This document shows, one piece after another, positions 21,401-33,600 of a stretch of 64,000 nt of DNA. The notes beneath the pieces were generated by a model. The model was not told the DNA's origin and made no database searches. It saw only the letters and a list, made by a program, of their open reading frames with translations. Source of the stretch: Pachyseris speciosa. Taxonomy: Eukaryota; Cnidaria; Anthozoa; Scleractinia; Pachyseridae. A program made the position numbers and the translations under genes. Location: positions 642,501 through 706,500 of the forward strand of contig JAEMWC010000123.1 of assembly GCA_016490735.1 (NCBI GenBank), in the 5' to 3' direction. Within the stretch, counting starts at the first letter, position 1. Each line of letters starts with the position of its first letter.

Positions 21401-24400
21401 GACATTCTGGAACCCAAAAGACGAAGAAAAATCAATTTAAAAAAACTTTAAATATGCAGAAAAAAGAAAATATAATTTGAGAGATTAATTGGAGAAAAAA
21501 AAATAGACAAAAAATTATTCATTACAAAAAAAGACGTTTATAAATGCCCCACCTGGAAATGATAGCTATGGGGGCTTGGTGAGGATTGTTTTAGCGCTTT
21601 CGTTTGCTTACAACATTTTCAGAAAGATTCACCTCATACCGTCTTCTGTCATTGCTCTTTTTTGCGAGGGGCTTTCCAAGAGTTGTTCCTTCGCTGAAAC
21701 CTAAGTCAGTATGGTGCCCAATATACCTTGAAACTTTTATATAGGAACCTCGAGCACGTGAAATCCGCTGCTCTCCATTTCTGATCGGTTAAGGATATCT
21801 ACAACAACTGAGGACTCCCCGACTCCACCAGGCCTACTTTTACAGTCGGTGATAAACGTGGTTAATCTGCTCCAAGAAAGATTTTATTCCCAATAGCAAT
21901 GCTTCTCGCTACGTTTTTGCAGTGACGGTCACACTGCATGGGCCTGTTTGTTTCTTAAAGTTAAACATGTACGAGGCTAGTGTAAAATCTTGTGGGTCAG
22001 CTCGTTAAGCTCCATTTAATGATCCTGCATACGGTCTTTCTTAATAGTTATCCCTATAACCCTCCACAGCGACTCAACTGGAAAGAACAAACCAAGTCTC
22101 AGACTAAGACTTCAGTCCTGTCACCTACCTCCTTCTGTAAGACATCTATCGTCTTGTTCGGTTCTTTTAACCCTCTTAGTAATTATTAATTCCAGTCTCT
22201 AGATTCCAGATTCCCTGTTTTAAGTAAACCCGTTTTCCAGAGGCCTGGATACTAACTGTGGTATCGATTTGCAATAATCTAATCGATAAGAAGTTTTATA
22301 TATGCGGCGCAAGTCAAATATTTTTGTATGTGTGCCTCAAGTTGTATAAATATTCAAAGGAAGTTTTATATATTTACAAGATGTTGTGTTTATTTGGAAA
22401 CAAGTTGGATATTTCTACATCGAGTTTTATCTATATGAAACCAGTACCGTATTTATTCGTCTATAAGCCGAAACTCAAAAATCAAATACCAAAGTTCCGT
22501 GGAGAAAAAAAACGCATGGATCGTGTGCCACACTTCAGCGAGAATTATGTTGAAAATCTAAAAAATTCAATGCCATACCTTCACCATAAAGGAATTTTAA
22601 CGAACCTTGTAAGTTTTAGGAAATGTTTGGAACCTTTTTATGCCAAAAAAAACTCAAGACACTTCAAAACAAAAGATCGAAGTTGTAAACGAGCCGCCAT
22701 CTTGTATGACCCGAAGGCTAGGTGAGAGAGAGGTTACCAAGCCAGCAACGTGCTTTGAGTCACATTTGGTTGTGCTTGCTCAAGTTTATTGAATAATTTC
22801 TTCCACAAATAACATCACAAAGTAGACCCAATTAATTCACAGGAAATGTGACGACTTCTGTGGAGATAACAAGCTTATAGTAGGGTATGTGAAGCAACAA
22901 ACGGGTTAAGTGTGATGTCAACGACGACTGATGAAAGCTTCCTTGAAGGAAAACTAGCAAATGGCTCCTTTACGAGCCACCACATATACAAAAGTCAATG
23001 ATAACACAGAAAACTTGTTTTTGTCTCTCATTTTTCTTGTTGTCTTTGGGTCTTTGAACTTTTTCCCCCCAAAAATTATCGGCTATAAGCCGAACCCCCT
23101 TCTCTGGTGGAAAATTTACTCTCAGTGGTTTAATTTAACGGAAAAATCGCTCGGCTTATAGTCAAATAAATACGGTATTATATATTTAGGAGAAGTCTTA
23201 TATGTATCAAAGAAGTATTTTTGTCCGTTTTGACGTTTCATACATAACCCATGGAGAGTAGGATGCCTGCGTCAATTTTGCAGTCAGCTCACTAAATTTT
23301 GCAATGGTTCTAATTTTTAGAACTCTTGATCAACAGGCCATTTTCCAGCAATCAGTGATGATCTTGTGAACTCCTACCATTTGTTGTTATGCTGCTTGGA
23401 TTTGTTGTTTTCAAATGCTTTATACACAAAGAATCGTCGGGATTTGCTGAATCCAACCTTTGAAGGTAACTTCTGAACCATTCAAGTCTTCTTCATTTGC
23501 AGGTCATTTCCAAACCTTTGTAGGGACTGCACATTTAGATGCTTTAGATGATTGATTTCTCTTCTTTCTTACAGGCCTCCCCCAAGATTTTGGTAACAGA
23601 GACTTCAAGCCTCCAGCAGAAGTGCCTTGTGTTGTTGAGAAGCTTTGCAACAAGCATCAAGGTGTTGTATATCTTCATGTTTCTCTCTATTGTGGTTCAA
23701 TCTTGTAACTATGGAGTATAGATTTATGTGTTATACAGTCTGATTTCAAACCAAATAACTAAGCATTAACGTCTGGGTCACAAGTGGAGGTTGGTGGAGG
23801 TTGGGTGTTCAGGGACCTGGGGACTGGTACCGCCGACCCAAACCCAGGTCGGTAGAACACCCCATAAGCCTACCGTACCCGCAACCCATCCAGGAGCCCT
23901 GCCTGCCACACCAAGCCCCAAACCAAGCACCCGTCACACTGAACTAGGAGTTCAGTGGAAGAAACAATAGATAAATAAATAAATAATAATAAAATAGCAA
24001 TAATAATTAATAATAATAAGAAGAAAACTAAAGGGAGGGGAGGGAGGGGAAATACTTGAAAACACACGAGCTGCAATGCCTCGTACGCAGAACAAGTAAA
24101 AACTACAAACACGTGGAAAAGGTGCATGTATAAAGTAAACAGAACCATCACTGACCACTGGACTGCCTGAAGACGTCAGACATAAGCCAGAAAGGCTACT
24201 AGCAAACGCAAACGCCAACGCCATGCCATGCCAATAACTGAGCAAAAACTTACTCCTAGTCGTTAACTAGGTTAAATTGCATTTAACCCCATTTAACTAC
24301 TGTAAACATTACTCAGAAAACGCATAGATCTGGCTGTACATGTAGATTGCTTGAAACCCTAACTACCTCCAAGCTTAAATTTGGTTTATCAACAGAGTTG

Positions 24401-24588
24401 ATAATATAAATTAACCACCATACAGGGATTTGAAAAGCTGACGTTTCGAGCGTTAGCCCTTTGTTGGGGGCAAATTGTGTGCTCAGACGAAGGGTTAATG
24501 CTCAAAACGCCAGCTTTTTGAATCCCAGTACAGTGGTCAATTTACAATATCAACTCTGTTGATAAACAAAATTTTCGTGTTTCACTCA

Positions 24589-24624
<36 letters not shown>

Positions 24625-27600
24625 ACCCCCTTCACCTCTAAGCTTAGTTGAAACATGTTGGATAATGAGACCATTGGACCATGGATAATGGACCATGCAA
24701 CAATAACATTGTAAAAATCAAAATTTTCTTGGTGTTGACTATTCTGACAGTGCTCAGGATAAGCCTAATGTTGCCTGGCCTGTCTTGCTATCCTTCATCT
24801 TGATGCCTTTTCTCAACAGGAATAATCCTGGAAGCTAAAGGCATAAAAGAACATCATTGGAAACCATTTGTAAAGCAGCTCTTTGAAAAGAAGGTATGAA
24901 ATGTAGCCCAAGACATTCAAACCTAAATTTGCCATTGCACCTGATTGTGGTTGCTTTAAGAGTTGTTGCTTTAGTGCATGGATAAGAAGCTCATATCCAG
25001 GAGATCAGGTGTGCTACAGTTGGTACATTTTATTTGCCTACCCATTACACCACTACTTTTCCTCCTTATTCAAGAATTTTCAGATAGGCCAGTTATATAT
25101 CCCAAACCAGTATAGGTTGGAGTAAATTTGCAACATTAATTTGAAGTAGGCAGTGAGTTGGAGTAGAGTAGGCGACGGTATTAAAGAAAAAATAAAGAAT
25201 TGTTCTTTAATTACTTCAATTTAAGGAAAAAGTAGCCGACGTCTCTGATCGAAGTAGCTGACGCTTTTCGTCGGACATCGGTGCTTATTGAAACCACTGT
25301 TGTTATCTGTGCTTTTTGGTCAGCAACAAACAACCCAAAAGTAATATTAGTGAATACGTGATAACAATCACAAAAAAATAATATAAACTTTATTATTAAT
25401 TTTTTGCTGAATTTTTTTTGCTGAAATCCTTAGTTAATATAATCCTTAATATAAACTTTATATTAATTTTTCATCTCACAGGCTTGTTGCTTGTGAGATG
25501 ACTGGGAAATGCTTGTTGCGGTTGGCAATTGTCTGACCTTTCCCTTCCCATAACTGCCCGTAGAGTTTCAGTCTTTTTTGTATTTTATTCTGTGAGTCCA
25601 AGATTTTTAGACAGAGCTGTTTTCTCATGTTGTGAGTATTCTGTACACTTGTTTTGCATGTCTAACAGTCAGGCTTGTTGTGGTCAGCTTGACATGGCTC
25701 TCAGTGGTATGTGAGAACAGACCTTTTGTCAGGGCATAAGACAGCAATACTTGCAATAACTGTTGCGTTTACCATGTTCTTTGCTTTTGTTACTCGTAGA
25801 CCCTTAAAGGGAATGAAGAAAATTTGACTGGCATTCTTGATCAAGGAAATTTTGAACAGAATTGGTAAGAATTAAAATATGTGATTGCACCTTTACACAT
25901 GAAAGACATAATACCATTGAATAACTGACACCAGTCAATTTCTGTAATGAGGACTTTAAGATTGAAATTTATATTGCTTTTGCTTATCTTATTCTACAGC
26001 AAATCAGTGAACAAAGAGTATGAAGAGTATGTGTTGTCAGTTGGAGATTTTGATGAGAGAATCTTTTTGGACGAGGAAGCTCACATTGAAATAGGGACAC
26101 CAGCCAAGAATTACAGCTTTACAGAAGTTGATGAACAACAGAGGTGAGGAGTAATTAGTGCATTTAATGTAAAATGCTTTGTATTGCATGAAGGCGCAGA
26201 TTTTTAGTTATTGACTTAACCACAAGTAGCTGAAATCCTTAGTTAATAAACTCTTTCAGTTGGCAGTGGTTTCGCATAAAGGTTCACACAGATATCACAC
26301 AGAAAGCGCACAAGAAAGTAATGGGCAAAATTCTGGTGGCAGGGAAGCGCTTAAATCTAGGGGTAAGGGGACCAGGAGAGAAGCTCTCCTGGGGGGAGAC
26401 AAGATTGAGTGGTACCGGGGGTAGCCACCCTGGACAGGAGTCTTGATCAGTCTCCGGGGGTGAGGCCCATATCCCCTAGTACTAGGAACTAAGGGGAACC
26501 AGGAGGGGTGGCCCTCCAGGGTGGAGTACAGATCAGGTGGGACCGAGGGACTATGTACGGCATAAAGAGGAGCACGTGTGCATGATGAGCGCGTGATAAG
26601 ACGAATGGAACCTTTGTAGTCTCAAAAACTATTGTGCTAAGTTACAGTAGACTTTGCAAAAGGAGAAGGATACATTGTAATCAAACAACTAGTTACTGTC
26701 CATTGTTCTTTCTTGTACTTTGGACTAGTATCTACAGTTACTTAGTACAAAGGCTTGTTCAAATGTTGAACATTGTGTTACCCGAGAACAGAGCCATGAT
26801 TATTGCTAGTATGACAATGTGTGCATTCATAGGGCATAATCTCAGGTTTATTAACATCAGTTTATGCTACCATAAACTTGAACTTATTTTTAGCTTGCTT
26901 GGTTACTTTTATCCCTGCATACTTTAAAAACTATTGACAGCCCTGAGCTCACATTGTTAGGTATTTTTCTGAATACTTCATCTTCAGAGTGCTTATCCTA
27001 TTTTTGCTTTGTCAACAACTAAACTTAGGATGGGATTGAGGAGAAATCTGCAGGAGCATTTCACAAGGGTAAGTTTCGATTTTAGCTCTTTGCGAGAGAC
27101 TCAGTCAAAGGCAATCCTTGTTAGTCCTTATGAGTAGTTACTCAACAAAGATTCTGCTGCAGTTCATAAAACCTTGTCAGACACACCACATCCTTTCTCA
27201 GATCAGACTACAATGTTTTAAAGGACAGTGTTTTTTTTATCGGTAAAATGGGAAGCAAAATAACTAATTACAAGAACTTAGATTAAGGACAGAATTAGCA
27301 AAGTATCTCTGTTGTGCCATATTTTTACTTCCTTTTGAAAGCAAATGTAGCCCTCCTACCCATAATGTAACCTATTTTTGTTAGCTGAAGAAGACAAAAT
27401 CATGTTTATCTTGTTGATGGCCTTGTATTTTTCCCTTTGCAGACGAGAAGTCTAGCACCTTCAACACCACTAACTGGCAGAAGATATTTGAAGGAGAAGG
27501 ATCCCAAGTAAGACCATCACATTATTAAAGTTTTGAATAATAAACAAAAAATGGAGTTTAAAACCTAGCTGAGCAAGGGACTTGGATTAAAGATATCTGA

Positions 27601-30600
27601 TGCTTGTTGCCATCACCCAAAGCTAATGCAGACCAATATCGTTTATTAAATGTAACATAAGATATGTAATTTTTATCTTGTGAAGTAATAAATACATTGA
27701 TTGTGATGATGATGGTGGTGGTAGTGGCTGTGGTGATGATTAACAATTAGATTCCATGTTTCCGTGCATCTGTTCAGTAATAGATCACAGATGACGTCAA
27801 AATGTGGTAAAAACAAAGAAGTGGCACATGAGCTGCAGGCGAGTGTGTCAGTGATGTTTTTACCACATTTTGACGTCTTCTGTGATCTATTACTGAACAG
27901 TTGCATGGCAACATGGAATCTATTTGTTTTATATAATAAAGAAGCAAAATGCAAGCAAAAAACTTGTTTATTTTCACATTTCTGGAAAAAAGTGGGTCAC
28001 GATGACATAATCTATGCATCTGTCCTTTAATAGATCATAGCTAAGAACCAATCACAATGCGTGAACTATTCACCTTATTATATACCGTATTTATTCGTCT
28101 ATAAGCCGATCCCGGCTATAAGCCGAGACCCTAAACTTAGCAAGTGGAGTAGTGGCCAGATGTTCACCAAAAAAACCCAGAAAACTCTTGGCTATAAGCC
28201 AAAACTCAAAAATCGAATACCGAAGTTCCGTGGAGAAAAAAAAAACGCATGGATCGTGTGCCACACTTCAGCGAGAATTATGTTGAAAATCTAAAAAATT
28301 CAATGCTATACCTTCACCATAAAGGAATTTTAACGAACCTTGTAAGTTTTAGGAAATGTTTGGAACCTTTTTATGCCAAAAAAACTCAAGACACTTCCAA
28401 AACACAAAAGATCGAAGTTGTAAACGACCCGCCATCTTGTATGACCTGAAGGCTAGGTGAGAGAGAGGTTACCAAGCCAGCAACGTGCTTTGAGTCACGT
28501 TCGGTTGTGCTTCATCCTAAAAGCAGAAACAGGATGGTTTTGCTCAAGTTTTTTCAAGAATTTCTTCCACAAATAACATCACAAAGTAGACCCAATTAAT
28601 TCACAGGAAATTTGACGACTTCTGTGGAGATAACAAGCTTATAGTAGGGCATGTGAAGCAACAAACGGGTTAAGTGTGATGTCAACAACAACTGATGAAA
28701 GCTTCCTTGAAGCAAAACTAGCAAATGGCTCCTTTACGAGCCACCACATATACAAAAGTCAATGATAACATAGAAAACTTGTTTTTGTCTCTCATTTTTA
28801 TTGTTGTGTTTAAGTCTTTGAACTTTTTTCCCCCGAAAATTATCGGCTATAAGCCGAACCCCCTTCTCTGGTGGAAATTTACTCTCAGTGGTTTAATTTA
28901 ACGGAAAATCGCTCGGCTTATAGTCAAATAAATACGGTAATTAGAAATTGATGAGGTAGAGTTCATGCCTGCATTTTTTTCCATTTTGCAGAATAACTCC
29001 AGTTTCCACAGCAACCCAGTCAGTCAGTAGATTACAAGCTCTTCTGGCAGGATTGAAAGCAGGGCCAAGTGATCGCCTGCTAAAAATATTCTCGTAAGTC
29101 TTCAATATCAGGACAGTTTTTGGGGGGGATTCGTTTTCACAGCAGTGTTCCAGATAAGAGGGTGGTCTCGGGTCAAAAACCCTACAAGGTCAGCTACATG
29201 ACCTGACATATTAATAGAAAATTTATAATGGTTTGGTGGGAGCACTGGAAATTTGACCTGAAGGAATTCCTTGTTGACACCCTGCCTTAAAATCTTATCT
29301 GGAACCCTGCACAGTGTTAATATTTATTTTATGTATTGTTGCAGTCAATGCAGCAGGAATCCTCAGGAAGCAATTGAGAGTCGAGTTGGAACTCTTGGTG
29401 AAACTTTTCTCAGGGAGTATGTACAGGTAAACAATGTTCTTACTATGTACTTATTGACTGAGTGGGAGGGCTGGACGAGAATATACTTGGCTCAAGGTCA
29501 TACCCTATGGACCGAGCGTAGTGAGCGAGTGTTTTATCATATGGCCTCTTTAGACTCTTCATGAGTATGTAGAAGAAGAATATTTTTTTACAAAAAATCG
29601 ATAAATTTGCACAGAAAATTGATCTAAATATGTTGTTTGTATTTGTTTTCTGGTTGTAAAATCAATTTACATGGTTAGACGCAATGAAATCCTCTAAATT
29701 CTTATCGCTCAGGTTGTACGTGCTCCTTATAGGGCCATACAGCTTTTTCTGACCCTGCTCGTGCTAAGGCATACGGCCTTCATACAGGGCTTTTCTCAGT
29801 AGTTTCACAAAAAAAGCGTGTGTGGGGCTGTACAGGTCATATGATATATTTCCTTTACAACTAGTTGGAAATTCCTTTTAATGAACATGGTATAAATCAC
29901 TCCGCTAAAATCCATCTCTCTGCATAGAATGTTTATCATGCCTGATAAAATTTTTTCGTGTTGCCTCTCAGCCGTCCCCTGACGGCCCTGGCTCCTTATA
30001 GGGCCATACAGCTTTTTCTGACCCTGCTCGTGCTAAGGCATACGGCCTTCATACAGGGCTTTTCTCAGTAGTTTCACAACAAAAGCGTGTGTGGGGCTGT
30101 ACAGGTCATGTGATATATTTCCTTTACAACTAGTTGGAAATTCCTTTTAATGAACATGGTATAAATCACTCCGCTAAAATCCATCTCTCTGCATAGAATG
30201 TTTATCATGCCTGATAAAATTTTTTCGTGTTGCCTCTCAGCCGTCCCCTGACAGACCCAAGTCTCCTTGCTCCACTAAAGAATTTGCCACGAAGAGGCTG
30301 AAACTGGCGGAGATTCTGTATTATAAGGTATGAAATGTTAATAATATTATATTAATAATTATTGATATTGTACCAAATTGAAGCAACCTAACAGGGAACA
30401 TGGTACTGGATTCGGGTCTCTCTTTACGTGGCACTACTTTGGCAAAGTCTTCAAGAAATACTCCACGTCTGCCTTTTTTTTTTCCCTTCAAATTCAAGAA
30501 AATTTCTGAATACATCATTTTGGTCTATCAACAGGTTCTTGAAAGCATTACTTTGTTGGAACAGAGGAGACTCCAAGGACACCTTGATTTGACAGTAAGC

Positions 30601-33600
30601 TAATTCACCTGTGTTTCAGTTTTGGTTGTCCACAATTTGTCATGAAACACTCTAGTGAGAAAATAAATGTTTGTTATATTGAGAGCTTTCATTTATTTTG
30701 TGTAGCTGGCACTTGACTGGACCCCAGGTATGACATTTGTGATTGTCTGTCTTGTTTCTTCTCACAGAGCTTATTGGAGCAAGAGTCTTTTCACTGTTCT
30801 TTGATGGCCTGCTGTCTAGAAATTGTTATCTTTTCTTACAACTCTCAAAGGTAGTTTTTTTTGTCTTGAGTCTTTTTGTGTTTCATCAAGTTCCTCATCT
30901 CATGTTATAGTGTGGCTGTTGTAGGTGAAAATTAAATTCAGGTCAAAATGATTTTAACCAAGGTCAAAATCATGATTGATGAATAATAAGGCTTAGAAGA
31001 CAAAGGAATTTCATTTTCACTTGAATTTCAGTTTGACCTACTGCATGGCCACCACCAATTCTTATTCTGGCCATGTACACTTGGAAGTGAAGGGTATGGA
31101 TGGCCATGTTTTGTCATTATCTTTCTTAAAATGTGGCCATGCTTCTACCTTGCAAAGTTTATGTGATGGCTTCTACACTTGGTGATCTGCAGTATATTTT
31201 TGCTAGAAATCATATGTTTTATTTTGGTTTATTAGGACCTTTCCATGGATGATTGAAATTTTTGACATCAGTCCATTCTACTTTTACAAAGTCATTGAAG
31301 TCTTCATCAAAGCTGAGGATGGCCTCTCAAGAGATGTTGTCAAACATCTCAATCACGTAAGTAAATTCTGAGGTTAACGTAAGTGTGATATTCTAGATTC
31401 AGAGATCCTAGTTCAGTAGTCTTCTTCGCATCTGTTATTTGGGTCATCACGCAACACTCCTCCCCACTAACGGCTGCTCACTCAAGCTTTGTTTTCCTTT
31501 CCCTCAAACTAACCAATAAGGAGCAGCCTGGTCCTAGTCCTCGTCTTGTTGTGTTTTTGGCGGCAAATATATTGATAAATAATTGGCACAGCTGCCAAGA
31601 ATTACATGCATTTTATTGGTTCTCGGTAACAGGGAAAGGAATGCAGAACTTGAGTGAGTAGCCGTTAGTGGGGATGAGCATTACGTGATGACCCTAATAA
31701 CAGCTGCGGAGACTACTAGTTCAGCAAATGTCGTCAATTCCAGTGAGGCTGTACTCTTATCTGCTTCAGGTGCCACCCCCTTACCCAATCCCCTGTCATC
31801 ACTGGTCATGCTTGGTGTGCTAATGACCAAGTTGAGTGAATTGTCAACCGATGGGGAGTGTTGATGGGAAGTGGAGAGATTTTGAACTCCTGATAAGGGA
31901 CTTCCCTTGGTTTTGCAGATATTTACCCTATTCACCTTTTTCCCTCCTCATTGTCATCATTATAATCAATTCTAGTTTTCCCCTTGTCATCGTCAGTGTC
32001 ATCTTTATCATTACTATCGTCATCATCATAATCCTGACGCTGTAAAGATCAATGCCCTAATGCCCTCTTAGAATTTGCATTCCCTCAAAAACCACATTAC
32101 CGACCAGACTAACGGCACCTTTTTGTGGGGACTGTTCTGCTTATTTTAGAAATAACAATTACCCTCTTTTCTGTGTATTCATATTCAGGAAAAGCCCCCC
32201 CTCCCCTAAATAAATAATTATAATGTTCAAATGGAGGTGTTATCATAGTGGATTCCAAGGGCAAGGGAAACTTCAAGACAATGGTCATCATATTTTTGTT
32301 TTGCCCGTTATACTAGATTGAGGAACAGATTCTTGAGTGCCTTGCTTGGAGTCATGATTCCCCCCTCTGGGCATCAATCCAACAAGCTGGCTCTGTTCCA
32401 TCATGTGAAGAGGTTTCATTACCAAACCAAACTGAAGCAGGTCATAGCACACAGAACCTCTTGGCATCACCAATCATCCACCCTCGTGTCCAAAGAATAT
32501 GTGGCGAGGAAGGAGCTCCAAGGAGAAGTGAGACAGTTGTTTTCTTTTTTTTTTTCTTTTACGTACAGTTTACCTTTTGACCCATGAGGATGAGTAAACA
32601 GCCCAAGTTGCTGGGCTAAAAACTTAGGATTACTTAGAAGATACACTTTAAAAAGTAATCTAAAGGTGAAGAGTGAAGGGAATATTGACGAACAGTATTT
32701 TGCATCAAGGTCATGTGTAAATGGTGCAAAGAAAAGTAAATGTAGCAGAGAAGATTGTTCTAGAATGTTACACAAAATCTGTCATGTAAAAAGTGAGATT
32801 TAATCAGCACTCCACATTTAAGATCCATTTTCACCAAATGACTGTTTATGGTGAAGTTAGTACGGTCGTCCCAGTGTCAAGGTAATGTAATGAACCTGTT
32901 TTTGCTGAGGTTAAAAAATTCTAATTTATGGCCATGTCCTTACTTCTAACCACTCCTAAGGCTAAACTTGTAAACCTTGTCTGTTGCAAGGGAGAAACCA
33001 AGGGTGTGACTTACAACCTTAAGAATAAATTGTTTCTGTTTTCCGTTTTCAGTTGTTCAGGTACCCACTTCACCCACAGTGCACGAAGTATTTAGTTCAC
33101 CAGTCACGCCCAGCAGTGGTGCAAGGCGCAACCTGATGGTTAACTTTGGCAGCTCTCCTTCTGCTCAGAACCCTCAACCTGTGACACTGTCCCCTACAAC
33201 AAGACAGGCCGCTGCAAGGAATGCTCCTACTTGTAAGTTTTTGCTATCAGTGGTACGTGGAAGATCAGAATTGTTTATGGGGACTGTTGTTACATGAGCC
33301 AAGTAGAAGCCTTTCCAAAACACTCATACTGATACCTGTAATGAGAGTAGAGAAAACATTACCTGACCACTGTTACTTCACTCAGGGCTGTCATTAGGGC
33401 TTTAACCCATAACACCTGTTACGGCTGAGCTCAGCCAATGTTACAGGTGATGGTTGCTTTGTAAATAAAAGGTTTTTACAGAGCAAGATTGGATGTTGCA
33501 GGTGACAAATTTCAGTTATGCCTGCTTCAAAACTTGATGACAGCTCTGCTCACCCCAGGTTTTAACTTCACATTGCCCTGTATGGCACACTATAGAGGAC

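Larger units (their letters stand above)
16519..23336. other. Large intron 4 of the p107-like gene (6.8 kb)
   Basis: Much the longest intron of the gene. It contains two tRNA-like relics (18912-18991, 19764-19838), a pyrimidine-rich run at about 18990-19050 and 20095-20190, and the long-arm palindromic element with its nested MITE. No exon-like conserved coding was found between 16518 and 23337; the protein continues directly from exon 4 (QAK) to exon 5 (HFPAISDDLVNSYHLL). Confidence 0.6.

Noticed and set aside
24482..24512. Functional hammerhead in CAGACGAAGGGTTAATGCTC
   Set aside because: The core is altered (CAGACGA for CTGANGA and CAAAAC for CGAAAC) and stem II does not close; treated as a Penelope-like remnant.
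26270..26560. GC-rich block in intron 9 of the p107-like gene (AGGAGAGAAGCTCTCCTGGG and similar)
   Set aside because: Contains short inverted repeats and purine-rich runs but no boundaries, coding or family that I could support.
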